From: Apricaphanius iberus
Taxonomy: Eukaryota; Chordata; Actinopteri; Cyprinodontiformes; Aphaniidae
Assembly (NCBI GenBank): GCA_028564705.1
Contig: JAPXFQ010001945.1
Location: 806,001 to 870,000 of the forward strand
Reading direction: 5' to 3'
Length of the DNA stretch: 64,000 nucleotides
Part shown: piece after piece, positions 1-12,058 of the stretch
Layout of the letters: every line of letters begins with the position of its first letter
Numbering within the stretch: the stretch's first letter is position 1
Translations under genes and position numbers: made by a program
The notes under the pieces: model-generated
What the model was told of the DNA's origin: nothing
Seen by the model: only the letters and a program-made list of their open reading frames with translations
Database searches by the model: none

Positions 1-17
1 TCTCATCTGTACTAACA

Positions 18-28
<11 letters not shown>

Positions 29-96
<68 letters not shown>
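29..96. repeat. compound (AT)n-(GT)n microsatellite
   Basis: Uninterrupted AT dinucleotides are followed directly by GT dinucleotides. This is a simple repeat, probably length-polymorphic. Confidence 0.97.
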
Positions 97-99
<3 letters not shown>

Positions 100-753
100 A
101 ATAGCCATCATGCTATACTTTAATAAGCAGCATAACTATCAATTTTATTTCTAACTCCGATTTTTTTCAAATGTAATAATATGAAAGGAGCTTTAATATA
201 CAAAACATACTCTCCCTTTGCCTAATCACGTAAAACACTAGCTAAAATAGAAAACAGATGGAAGGACAATATGAATTGAAAAGATTGTAACAACAAATTT
301 AGAAATATGTAAAATCAGTAACATGGAATTTTTTTGCAATTTCTGCTAAGAATCCATGTCTGATTATTTGTGGGTCTGCAATTGTGGTTTAAATGTCTCT
401 GATGCCTTTCAATATAAGTTAAATGAAAATGAACAAATTAAATATGACAGACTACCTGACTGCAGGTACATGCAACACATTAAAATAGCATGAAAAATCT
501 ATCCATATATCTTTCTAACTTACTCAAATTAGATTTTCAGGTTTTATGCTTTGCAATTGTCCTTAAAACATTGAACAGAAAGACGTTGTCAGCGCCCTCT
601 GGTGATCATTTGTATTAATTGCAAGGGAAATTTTAAGAGTACAATGAAAGCAATACTTCTAAAAATTGGTTAAAAAAATCCCAATTTTGGAGAGCTTGTG
701 CAAATTATAGCCTCAGTTTCCTGTTATTAGCTGATAGGAGTGGATAATTGGAA

Positions 754-756
<3 letters not shown>

Positions 757-825
<69 letters not shown>
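757..825. repeat. (AT)n microsatellite
   Basis: A pure TA/AT dinucleotide run of about 34 units. It is self-complementary and therefore likely unstable. Confidence 0.97.
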
Positions 826-830
<5 letters not shown>

Positions 831-3819
831 AATAAAAGAAATACATATAAATGTAATTACAAAAAGAGATGACCATAGTGACTATGCCTTTTTCTCTCTC
901 TTTCTATTACTATGATGTGCAAACAATATGTCAAGAAAATCTGTCAAAAGGCAAGTAAACACCAATCATATAGAAACTGTCTGCAGGCAGACATTAGCTC
1001 TGCCTGGAACTTTGCTGCCATCAACATGATTCACCGCACGAGCTGTTTTAAAATCATCTCTTTCCATTTAAAGGTGCAATAATAGGACCTTTGGATCAAT
1101 GTAACCTATAATTTTGTGTGTGAGAGGGAGGGCTGAGCCTGAAATAAGAGAATACGTTTTAATCCCAGTATCACGTTTCTAATGTTGGCACAAGTGTAGA
1201 AAAGCACTTTATGGGTGGCCAATCACATCACAGTTACACCAAGTATGTAGAATTATAATTAAATAACCCACCCTACACACATAATAAAATCAATAAGCAC
1301 AATAAAAAGGTTCAAAAGAATCTTTAAAAGACAGTAAACGAGTCCAACTAATAAATAAGCATTCTGCTGTTTATGTTCATCACACAGAATTCATCAGGAC
1401 AGGAATATATATATATTAAAAAAAAACTATTTTCTTTTCAGCTATCACTTTTACTGGCTCTGTAGCTAGAGCTGTTTGAACTGACTTCATCTGTTTATAG
1501 ATTCCCACACATTCCTGCTTGAGGCAGCACACTGCCAGATTCTGCCTCATTCGCTATCTAAGATCCATCAGACTGTGTGCTAACAGAAAAAGCCAGATCC
1601 TCTCTCTTAAGAAGCAAAACACATGTGATCTGTCGTTTTATATTAGCTATTTCTTTTACTCTACGCCAGTGCACAAACCTATCAATTAATTATCCTCACT
1701 CCATATTTAAATAATAGACAATGTGGAAATTTCCTCTGCATAAATTATGGGTTGAATACTTTAAAAGGAATCAAATTAGACTTTGCTTAAAAAAAATAAA
1801 GTTCTTCATCAAACAACTACAAAACACCTGTGTTGCCTATCGCCAGCCTCTTTTAAATAATTTTTTGTTTTTGGTCATGAAGTAAAAAAAAAGGTACATT
1901 CTCTTTCATAAGGTCCTAAAAAAAACGCCAGAATTAAAACTGAATTTTTATATAATTAACGTTACTGCAACAGCTTTTTAAAAAAAATCTGTTTTCTTTG
2001 TCATTTTGCTGTAGATTTTTGTACGATACATTTTTTTCTCAAACCCAAACCATCATCCTTCCACCACCATACTTGAGAGTTGGGATGAGGCGTGTGTGGG
2101 TGCAGTGTGCAGTGGTTTAAAGCCAATCATCATGATGAACTTATCTGTCACATAGGAACATCTTTCCAGAAGTATTGTGGCTAATACAAATGCAACCTTC
2201 ATAAGACCTGCTGTTGTTTTCTTTATAGAGAAACTAGTTTTACTTTTTACAACCCTTCCAAACAAGCTTTCCTTCTATAGTCTGCCTGTAATTTAGCGTC
2301 ACATACATTACCATTTAACATGCTAACTGAGGCTTGAGATGTAGCTTTTGATGTTTGTTTGTAATTCTTCCAAGCATTGCATGAACTGAATTTGGGGTGA
2401 ATTTGAGATCCACTGCTGGGGAAAATATGAGGTATTTTAAATGTATTTCATTTTTCAATAGTGTTTCTCTCTTAAGAATAAATTATTTTAGATTTGCAAT
2501 AGCTTTAAAACTACCTTCTGCTTTTCTAAGGTCATTGTATTTATGTTTCTCTGCCTGTTTAATCCTGATTAAAAATTCCTGCTTTTATAGAGCGGGTCAC
2601 ACTCACTGATGATCAGTTAACCATTCACCCAAATTTTTAGTTCCAGCTTGTAACTATTTTTTCTTTAACACCCATACATTAATTTTCAGTTTAGTTGGTG
2701 ATGACAGTGTGAATTTGTTTTGGGGATTTGGGATGTAGGTAATAAAAAGATGAAAACAAGAAGACATAAACATTACAGAGAACCACAAGCTGGAAATAGC
2801 CAGCAACAACTGACATCACCAGGGCACCACAGGCTCCTTAACAACACGCTGATCTGGCAGAAATCCCCAAATGTTCGCTGCTGCTGACAGCCTTGTGTGA
2901 GCCTCAATATAGATCAGTGTCCTCAGCTGCCCCCTAATCGGCACTCTATAGGCTCACTGCCAGAGAGTCCCAGCAAATGTTTCATAGCGCACCTGTCCAA
3001 AAGTGCAGATGACGACTGTGCTGCTATTTTATTTGCTAAATTATTAATATATCTGTTGTATGGGACACGGTGCCCAATATCGGCATGCTGAGTCACATAA
3101 TCACTTTTATAGTTAGACTGATATTTGGAGCTGGAAATAACAGTAATAACATAATAACATATTTAAAAACAATACTGAGAGCTCTGATAATCTTTGGCAA
3201 AGGTTTTATTGCAGACATTACACAGCCAAGACCTTATAAATTTATGTTGGGGGTTTTTCCCGCCGACTTCATCTTGTTTGTTAAGAAACATACCTGTCTA
3301 CATTTTCTGCTTTGAACAGTACACGTTCTAAACAAGACTGGGGATGAAATAATCTTAGATCAGTAATAATGTTATTCAAGTAAGTAGAAACAGTTGAAAG
3401 CTGATGATTGATAAATGCATGTGCTGCACTTGACACTTTATTAGGAAAAAAATATAAAATATGTTACAATAAATTAATTAACTCATTTTATTAAAGCTGC
3501 ATACTCTACCTCTGAAAAAAATTTTCTTTATTTTCCTTTATGCTCTCATTAGCTGGAGCTAATCATCAGGAACAAATTAAAGAAATGCTTCAACTTTATT
3601 TTAGTTTCTCAGCGTCAGTGTACATGACGGAAATAAGAGATACATACATTTTTAAGGCTCTGTACACATCTTTACGATGTGTGTATGAATAGATGAGAAA
3701 TTTGCTGTATTATAAGTAAAATCAACCTGTTGTATTATATTATACATGATGGTTAATTATTTCATTTTATTTTCCATAGTTTTTCTGCTTTACATTTATT
3801 GGTTTTACATTACTTTTAC

Positions 3820-4080
3820 ATTTACTTAGTCCCCAGGGACCCCAGAGCGCTTTAAACTACATTCAGTCATCCACCCATTCACACACACATTCACACACTG
3901 CTGATGGCAAGCTACGTTGTAGCCACAGCTGCCCTGGGGCGCACTGACAGAGGCGAGGCTGCCGGACACTGGTGCCACCGGGCACTCTGACAACCAGCAA
4001 TAGGCAACGGGTAAAGTGTCTTGCTCAAGAACACAACAACCGAGACAGTTGGAGCCGGGGCTCAAACCAGTAACCCAACT
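3820..4080 (-). repeat. teleost SINE-like dispersed repeat
   Basis: On the minus strand it ends with the typical tail that includes TTTAAAGCGCTCTGGGGTCC, preceded by a stretch describing repeated TGTGTGTGAATG. The same body (a 'caagacactttaccc' segment, then the tail with AAAGCGCT) recurs throughout teleost genomes. The open frame across it is a chance reading of the repeat. It shares the AAAGCGCT tail logic with the element at 18,010-18,265. Confidence 0.7.
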
Positions 4081-4199
4081 TCGTTTTGTAACTGTGCAAC
4101 AGACACAGTTATTGTTGGGTAAATAAATAGAGGAAGTGCAAAAAGAAGATTGGCAAGCAACTTTCTGTTGACGTCATTACATGAGGTCATTGAGTAAAA

Positions 4200-4970
4200 G
4201 TGTCAGGTGTTTTCCTTGGACTGTTTGGATCCACACTCAAATGCAGATAAGCTCTTTATGATGTTTATTGAATAACCATGGTAGGCAGCATAAGAAGTTG
4301 ACAGGACAACAGACTGAGGTGAGACAAGCAGGAGAGAAACAGTGGGAACCAACAGGGAGTGAGAGGAAGTGAAGGACTTAAATAACACAGAGGGAATGAG
4401 GACCAGGTGGTGACTCAGTGCGGTCCCGGGAGGTCATTTCTTAACGATCTGGCAGGCGGGTGGATTGCCCGGTGGTCGTCCTTGACTATCAGGTGTTCCG
4501 GTGGAGTGCGGTGAGGAACCTTGAAGACCTATGGTAGCACCTGAGCCCCTGAAAGCCGGCGGAGACGAGGTGGGCAGAACCTCGACAGGACGATGCTGAG
4601 AGGACCAAATGCCAGCCTTACTCCTACAAAGACCCAAATCTGGGGATGTCTACCCCATAAATCCTTGTGAAGACTGGCACTTTCCCAGGCATTTACTGGA
4701 TCCATTTTATAGTTTGTTCCTTCTGTCAGGTGTCTCTTGGGGTGTATGGATCCACACACAGACACAAATAAGATATTTATTATGTTTTTAAAGAATTGTG
4801 GTAGGCTGGAGGATGAGTCGACGGGACACCAGACTGACATGAGACTTTCAGGAGAAAAAAATTAGGAACGGACATGAAGTGAGAGAAGGTGAAGGGCTTA
4901 AATGCAAAGAGGGGATGACTGGGAATAGACACAGGTGCACACAATGATTAGGACAGGTAGTGAACAGCAG
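4200..4970. repeat. direct-repeat pair (about 240 bp each) around a GC-rich spacer
   Basis: Copy 1 starts near 4,200 and copy 2 near 4,726. Both begin with a TGTCAGGTG-like segment, then TGGATCCACAC, then a TTTAT-rich block, a GGTAGGC block, an ACCAGACTGA-like block and a GAAGTGAAGG-CTTAAAT block in the same order. The spacer is distinctly GC-richer than the flanks. The layout could be two LTR-like ends around a short remnant, or two copies of one non-autonomous element. No internal coding domain is visible. Confidence 0.55.
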
Positions 4971-5439
4971 GCACTCTTAGTTTTTTTTTATGATCACCCG
5001 CTAGACAGCTAATACAATAAAAAAAATATTTAAAATCTTCTATATAAAAGATATTTTTTCCCAGTCTGAAAATAAATGAAACTAAACTTCACAGAGATAA
5101 AAAAATATTGTTTTAGTTTAATTAGAATTGCTAAAATACATTTGATTTTATTAAATTACAAAATAATGAAAGGAATGACAAGGAATGGCAAAAAAAATAA
5201 AATCATAAAATAAATTATTTTAGGATTTTCTTTAAAGTCAGTGGTTTCTATAAACTATACTGCTATGCTTTAAAACAAAAAAAACAAAAAAAATTGAGAT
5301 GTTTAGGTGAGGATGGCTTTAATCAGAGTTATGAAAGAGGCTCATGAAAAACTGAAATTAAATTATCCATGGCAGCAGGACAATAGCTGTAAAAATAACG
5401 ATATCTCTACTACTCTTGGACATTCTTTGGTACTATTTC

Positions 5440-6090
5440 CAGATACCTGATGGACCCAAGATCAAATGGTTAGATGAAAAAGCAAAAACCATGAAAATGT
5501 TTGGCCATCATACCATTCAGGAAGAAGACACGTTCTATGTCCAAAACAAAAAGAGGGTTATCATGTAAAAATGTGGACATCCACCATAGAAAAACAGCCA
5601 AAGACCTTGTGAACATGAAAGCTGCTAAGAGGCTTTTTATCCATAGTTCAACAAGTCCTGCGGCAACAGGGACTTCTGAGAGAAAAAAGCCATTGCATCA
5701 AAAACAACATAGAAAGCTAGATTGCAGTCTGAAAATTCACTAAGGGCCAAAGGCCATCATTTTTGGAGACATTTTTACTGTGGTCTGATAGGACTAAAGG
5801 AAGTGTTTGGACCTAATGTGTATTACTATATTAAGAGGAAAAAGGGTGAAACCTTCATACGCCATCCCGACTTTGAAGTATAGGAGCATAATGTTGTGTG
5901 GTTGTTATGCTGTGGGAGGGACTGGCGCACTTCACAAAATGGCTCCCATCATGAAAAAAGAAGCTTATGTGGAAATATTGAAAGAACATTTCAACCTGTT
6001 AGCCAAGAACGTAAAGCTTGGGAACAAACTAATCTTCGAAATAGAATATGAGCCTAAGGATACCAGCTAAATACCTACAACATGACAAAT
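5440..6090 (+). pseudogene. degenerate Tc1-like transposase relic
   Basis: Read in pieces across several frames, it shows the ordered landmarks of a Tc1 transposase: a KKPL-type block near 5,690, an LWSD-like 'WSD' block near 5,780, a SIMLCGCYAVGGTGALHKM block near 5,885-5,944 (family pattern SIMLWGCFSASGTG), and a YVEIL to EPKDTS block near 5,970-6,068 (family pattern ending DPKHTS). The catalytic-region frames are broken by shifts and substitutions, and the Asp of the DPKHT motif is replaced, so it is inactive. It lies in intron 1 of cyth1. Confidence 0.8.
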
Positions 6091-8439
6091 TTATGGGTAG
6101 ACCTGATGAGGGGTACAAGAAAAGTGGCTCCAAACATTAATAACTTACACTAGTAATGTCATAAGTAATCCTGGTTCAGTTTCAGAAAAAAATTGTAAAA
6201 CTATTATGTAAATATCTACCTGTAACTGTATATCTATAATACATTTTCCTTAGAAAGACTCTTTTAATTTCACAAGGTTTAAAAAGGTAATTGAAATTAA
6301 TCTCAACACAATTCTGAAAGCAGAAGAACCGAGATGACATCCCCATCAAATTTCCAAAGCTAAAAGAAAAAAACTCCCCTCACACGCAACCCCGCTGCTG
6401 ATTCAGGTGTTTTGAAATCACTGAGACAGCATCGCTCCCCGCCTCAGTACACACCCCGTCAGCTGATTCGCCACCACCCCGTGGAAAACCTGCAGTGAAC
6501 TAGAATGCAGTTGCAATACTTAATACATTTGACAAGGACAGCAAGCAGATCTGCCTTGTCACCATCCAGTTCTGGGTATTATTGCAGGAGGGGGAAGTGG
6601 TTCCAAGTCCATCTGAAAAAACTTTATTCAAAGAATATAATATAATAAGAGAATAACAAAGCTTTTCCTTCAAGTTTGAGCGTTTACACATGTGTTAAGT
6701 ATTAGCTGTATGTGTCAACATGTCTGGGGAGATTAGTAGTTACAACATTACCTCACACTCTTAAGTTTACAGGGTTAAATAGTGACCACAGTATTAAGTT
6801 AACAGAATCTCTTTCTGTTTTCATCCGGCTATTTTCATCTCCAGGGAAGCTGAGTGTGCATGCCAACGGTCACACGGGTAAGCCTGAACTGTCAATTAGT
6901 TGCTTATGTGATAGTTGAGCGTTCAGGAAAATGTTGCTGTATTGGTACACACTTTACTAATTCCTGTACTGATGGTTCTTTACCTGGAGGTGTCTTCACA
7001 GCTGGGCACAAAAACGTCTGAAGGCTGGACACGCATAGCTCGTTCACTGTTCCCATAGCCTCAGAGGGGTATTCTGTATCTGAGTGTGAAGTCTCCGTTA
7101 GTGGCCGAGCTGCTTCTTCGGCAGTCGCCGCTAAGTTTGGTTGAAAAGGGAAGTTCAGAAAATCTTGAATCCCTGCTACGGCTGTTGATAGTAACTCCTT
7201 GTTGCAGAGAGACTCCCAGCTGTTTCTATGTCGCTTGGCTTCACTTAATCCCTGAGTTGGATGACTTCTCTGCCTTCCAGTGCGAAAAAAATAATAATCT
7301 CACACTCACTAACTTTCTCTTCCGCTTTGATTTGAATGTGCAACTTGCTGGGATGCTGAAATCACTTCTGTTTTTTCCCTCTTCCCCCTTTTTTTTTCAG
7401 ATGCCTTAGTCTCAGCCTCCCTCTCTCCTTCTCAGCTCTCTGTCACTTCTTGGTATACAGGACTATACTCTAGCAGCCAGTGTCAAACTGCCCAGACTGA
7501 ACATGCAAATGGAAAAAAACATGCACGACCTTCGTTGTGAACTGTCAGCAGCTAGCCCAAGCAGATTTTCATTTCAGTTTCTGGCCTCAGTAGTTTTTCC
7601 CATTTTCTTGCTCTCAAAAAGCTGTATGCGCCACTAAAAATAATAAAAGCTTGGAGCTATGAAGCACACAGGCGATCACACTCAATTACAGCGAAACAAA
7701 CCGATTATAATGAGTAAACCTTTTGGTGTTTACTCACTTCACTCTTGAGCAGGCTTTACTGCTCCTGTCACTCTGAATCTGCCAACTTGTCAGTCACACA
7801 AAACATCCCAGACTCCTGAACACATGCTTCTCTCTCTCTCATTAATCAAGTCATCATTTGTCAATCGTGCTTCTTTAAATGGCAACACAGCTTGACTCGG
7901 TTTAGGTAGACGTTACTGAAAGCACCTTTCATTTTATTTTTTTTGTAGGGTGTGCATGAGTATTTAAACTATTGTTGTCCTTTTTCATTGCCAGAGGTCC
8001 AAATGCTTCACCCTGACCTTTGCATGAATTGCAATTTCTGTATAGCTGCTTTGAATGCTTACAGCTGCACATCACCCAGATGAACGTCGCATGGTGGAGT
8101 CAGCACTAAGGCATTTTTTTTGTTGTTTTAGGTCGCTTATTTCCCGCACAAATTTCTAAACACACTCAGGGTTCATAGTTCAGATAGATATGAACAGATT
8201 ATGAAACATTTCATGGATCCACACACTGATGCTTTACGAACGCTAGCAAGTTTCAAAAAGGAAAACCTCAGCGGTACAACTTGCAAAAAAAGTTTTTTAG
8301 AACCCTTTTCCACATTTTTTTACACTAAAACAAAGAACAAAATCTAAAAAGTCTGGTGTGTTTTTTAATTCAGCTCCCTGTACCCTAGCAGTCCTAAATA
8401 GCATCTCAGTATAGATAAAGCTGTTCTGTGACAGGGAGA

Positions 8440-8860
8440 CTAGAATAGAATAGAACAATCCTTTATCGTTCCACAAGGGGAAATTTGGTTGTAACAGCAG
8501 CAAAGCAAGAAGAAATAGAAACATTAAAAAAGACTCCGAAGTTGAGAGGTATAAAAAAAGAACAGAATTAAAGAGCCAAGAATAATACGTACATCATGAA
8601 CAATTACAAAAACCAGAATACTATGCAGTTATTAAAGATAAAGTAGCATACCCAGATTGAAATGTGCAACGGTGCAGGATATTGAAATAATTAAACACAT
8701 TAAAAAATATGTACAGAATGTGCATGTGCACTTGTGCATTAACAGCAGTAGAAATGTTAAATAGTGAAATAGTGCAATTTACAGCAGGGATGTCAAGATC
8801 TAAGATTGTTGATAGCAATTCCGGTTGTAAAATCTGACAGCTGCAGGGAGAAAGGCCTGC
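8440..8860 (-). mobile_element. LINE-type retroposon 3' end (Rex1-like)
   Basis: On the minus strand it ends with the common teleost LINE tail AATTTCCCCTTGTGGAACG-like sequence followed by a TATTC-repeat tail at 8,440-8,455. Upstream on the same strand a C-terminal LSPCSCQILQPELL-like reading resembles the end of a reverse transcriptase frame (family pattern PxAVRLxN). It is a short, broken, 5'-truncated copy. The exact family is uncertain. Confidence 0.6.
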
Positions 8861-8865
8861 GACTA

Positions 8866-9660
8866 AAGAACACACCAGACACATCAAGAAGAAAGTTGTG
8901 GAGAAGTTTAAAACACTATAACTGTAAAAATTTACCAAAACACTGCTTTACACCTAAACTGACAGGCCTGGCAAGGAGATTATTCGTCAGAGAAGCAGCC
9001 CAGAGGCCAGTGGAACTTTGAAAGAGCTCCACAGATCCTTAGCTCAAATTGAAGAACAAGTAGATAGAACTTTTAAAAAAAAATATTATTTATGAAAGAG
9101 TGACAAAGAAGAGCGCTACACAGTTGGTAGCACTGTTGCTTTGCAGTCAGAAGGTTTAAATGTTTGACTCTGGGCAGGGAGCCTTTCTGCATAGAGTTTG
9201 CATGTTCTCTCCATGTGTGCATGAGTTCTCTCTGGTTACTCTGGCTTCCTCTCACTCTCCAGTCCTCTCTTAAAACATGACTGGTTAACCGAATACTCTA
9301 AAAATTGCCTTTAGATGTGAATGTGTCCATGTGTATGGTTGTATGTCTTATTTAAAGTTTGTTAAATGCTCTGTGAGTGACACAGCAAACATGGGAAAGG
9401 ACGTCTGCATGCAAAATGCTATGTTTGGCAAACAATTAATGCCGTACATCTCCATCTTAAAGCCTCATTCAGGCAACATCGTGCTGTGGAGTTGCAGTTC
9501 TTTAGAAGAGACTTTAAGCTGGTCAGATAAGGATGGAGAAAATACAGGGGAAATACATGGAAGAAGGACGCCGACCCTAAACACACAGCCACAACTAGAA
9601 TAACACCTTTAGATCAAAGAGATATCATATGTTAGAATGGCCTAATACAAAGCCTACCCA
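8866..9660 (+). mobile_element. Tc1-like element relic, split by a SINE
   Basis: 8,866-9,074 matches the N-terminal half of a very common teleost Tc1-like transposase: the ACACACCAGAC start block, a GTTGTGGAGAAGTTTAAA block, then frames reading LTGLARRLFVREAAQRP. 9,371-9,660 resumes with later blocks of the same family (GACACAGCAAACATG; CCGACCCTAAACACACAGCC; TTAGAATGGCC). Between them sits an unrelated SINE-like sequence. Large internal parts are missing and frames are broken. Confidence 0.75.
9090..9355 (+). mobile_element. tRNA-headed SINE-like retroposon nested in the Tc1 relic
   Basis: It begins with a degenerate tRNA-like head (GGTAGCACTGTTGCTTTGCAG, then a B-box-like segment) and continues with the body seen in many teleosts: GAGTTTGCATGTTCTC, a GTTACTCTGGCTTCCTCTCA block, then AAATTGCCTTTAGATGTGAA. 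It lacks the family's 3' end seen at 54,897-55,022. It interrupts the Tc1-like relic, so it inserted later. Confidence 0.7.
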
Positions 9661-10799
9661 AGGTTGAAAACCACATTTTTTTTTCTGCTTTCCAGTTCAC
9701 CATTACGCTATGGTTTGGGTTGGTTAATCACATAAAAATCCCAATGATATGCATTGAAAGCTGTGAAAAACAGTTCAAGTGATGCAGTTTTGTAAGACAA
9801 TGTGGTTATTGTCATTTGTATATTTGTTAATTAAGATAGAATCTTATGATTAATGTGCACCAAATCTACCAAAACCTCTGGTTCTGAAACCATTACTTAT
9901 TGACTAATGGCTGTGTTCTTGCAAATGACAGTTCGTTCAGTCCAGCAAATGCTAAGCCTAAGTCATTGTTTACCCACATCTGGATCATATCTACATTAAA
10001 ACAGAAATGAACCTGATTTCTAAACACTCAGTTAATTGTAGATGTTTCTTCAAGGTTTGTTTACAGGTAAAAAAAGGAGTAAAGTGAATTACTATACAAT
10101 TACAAACAACTTGAAATTTAGAAATGTGATTTGAAGCAGTGGCACAACACTGATTCATGTGCAGCTGCACTGTGAGACAAACATGCTCATTTATGACATG
10201 ACAGTGGAGACAGTAGTGTGATTTCCTGTGCGAAGGCCACAAAAAAGCCAAACAACAGCTTCCTTGGGCAGCACATGCCACCCGGTGGACAAAACTTGCA
10301 ACAGCAAAACTTTTATCTTCAATCCAAGAAGCTGTGAAGTTTTCTCTAGCTTAGCTGAAAAAGTTTGATCAGTTCTAATAATAGCCGGATAAATGAGGAT
10401 ATGGAGTCATGCGTCCTGCTACCTCTGTAGTCTGTCTCCTATAGCTTCTTCTTGCTGGCGGAGAACTTCTCCTCGCTACAAAAATAATATTCACAGAGAG
10501 CTTCACTGATCTGTGTTGGAGGAACTCCCACACATCAGCTACATGTTAACACCACCTCTGGTGACTAACAACTGGCTGAGAGAAGGCTGATTCAGCTCTG
10601 CTGTTATTGCATTTAACTGAATATGCACCATTCTAATGATAAATCTACATGTGCACTGAAAAACAAGCTGAATGTGATCAAAGAAAGTGCTGGTTTATTG
10701 TTTTAACTTCAGCTGATTGCATGTGATTCCTATTGTAATATTTTGTTTTTAGGAAAACAAGAACTTGATTAACTTGGACAAGAAGCTTGTGTTTTGGCC

Positions 10800-10897
10800 A
10801 GGGTTTGTTTGTCTTTCTGTTACGGCAACATAACTCCAAAAGTTATAGGTGGATTTTTATTCAATTTTCAGGAGACGTATGTTATGGGACTAGGAAC
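10800..10897 (+). repeat. dispersed repeat fragment (same family as 62,505-62,660)
   Basis: It contains TTTGTCTTTCTGTTACGGCA, ACTCCAAAAGTTAT and ATTCAATTTTCAGG blocks, then GGGACTAGGAAC. The copy near 62.5 kb has the matching CTGTCTTTCTGTTGG, ACTCAAAAAGTT and ATTTTCAGGAAATG blocks. The fragment is cut by the retroposon that follows at 10,898. Confidence 0.6.
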
Positions 10898-11175
10898 ATC
10901 CATCCATCCATTTTCTTAACCGCTTAATCCTTAATGGTTCGCGGGGGGCTGGTGCCTATCTCCAGCTGCCAACGGGCGAGAGGCGGGCAACACCCTGGAC
11001 AGGTCGCCAGTCCATCACAAGGCCACATAGAGACAGACAGGACAAACAACCCTGCACACACTCACACCTAAGGGCAATTTGGAGAGATCAATTAACCTGA
11101 CAGTCATGTTTTTGGACTGTGGGAGGAAGCCTGAGTACCAGGAGGGAACCCACACATGCATGGGGTTGATCCAAA
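10898..11175 (-). mobile_element. SINE-like retroposon, minus orientation
   Basis: Read on the minus strand it is the same body as at 9,090-9,355 plus the 3' end: a CCTGTCCAGGGTGTTGCC block, a GGAGATAGGCACCAGCC block, and a GGATGGATGG tail at the low-coordinate end. The head is truncated or degraded near 11,175. Confidence 0.8.
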
Positions 11176-11379
11176 AACCACCATTACCAAATAAGTGATT
11201 TTTCATGAATAACTACTCTATTAATAATACTATCAGAGTGAATCCAACTGCTAAAAGTATGTTTTCATGGTCAATGAATTTAAAACAGTTACAATTAGAT
11301 CACAGCACTGGGGAGGAGACTGAGCTGCCTTGGCAAAGGTCTGCACTCTCCAAAGGTTTTTCTAGTTTAATATGGTTTC

Positions 11380-12058
11380 ATCCATCAATTTAGTTAATAA
11401 AAGTACTCCAGTTTATCTTTTTAGAGTTTTATCTGACCTAATTGAGCTAACTAAGGAGAAGTCTTGTTTTCCTTTAAATGCTTTTAAACACATAATCCAC
11501 ATCTTCATTCCCTGTAGACTTGACTACTCTAACTCCCGATATCGTGACCATCTACAGATGGTCCAGAGTGCAGCTTATTTACTGACGCATAAAGTCATAG
11601 GGCGCATATCACTCCAGTGTTGAGGTGCCTGCACTGCCTTCCTGTATTTTACAGGATCTAGTTCAAGTTGCTTTTGTTTTTTAAAGTCTTTGAATGGTCT
11701 TGCCAGAGATTATTTGTCTGAACCTTTGATGCTTCTGCCCTACTAGATCGATCATATCTACTACCCAGAACCTTCTTATGATCCCTAGAACCAAACTGAA
11801 GTCTCTCAGGATGATAGGGTTTTTTTTTTTTAAAGAGATAGTCCTAGACTGTGGAATAGTGGAGCAATCTATTAAAGACCAATTTTTATGAGTTGCCTTT
11901 TAGCTAAGAGTAGATTTTTTTAATACTGTTTTAGATTTTGTATTTTGTTTCTGTCCTTTTGGTTTTCTGTTGCATTCTAATCTTTCTTCCTCACCATATG
12001 AAGTACTTTGGTCAGCAATTGCTGTTGCAAATGCTCTATATAAATGAAATTGAAATTG
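11380..12058 (+). mobile_element. LINE reverse transcriptase 3' fragment (L2/Jockey-like)
   Basis: Broken plus-strand frames give landmarks of the C-terminal region of a teleost LINE: CRLDYSNS (family pattern SRLDYCNSL) near 11,515, a MVQSAAYLLTH block near 11,558, FKSLNGLARDYLSE near 11,680-11,720, a region like 'RTFL' (11,768), and a final TATATAAATGAAATTGAAATTGA tail at 12,036. Frameshifts and a T-run at 11,820 break it. It is a dead, 5'-truncated copy. Confidence 0.8.

Noticed and set aside
7086..7409. 107-codon plus-strand open frame
   Set aside because: Repetitive Leu/Ser reading that runs into T-rich sequence; no domain or splice context.
8621..8938. 105-codon minus-strand frame as a membrane protein
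   Set aside because: It spans the 3' part of a LINE-like retroposon and the start of a Tc1 relic.
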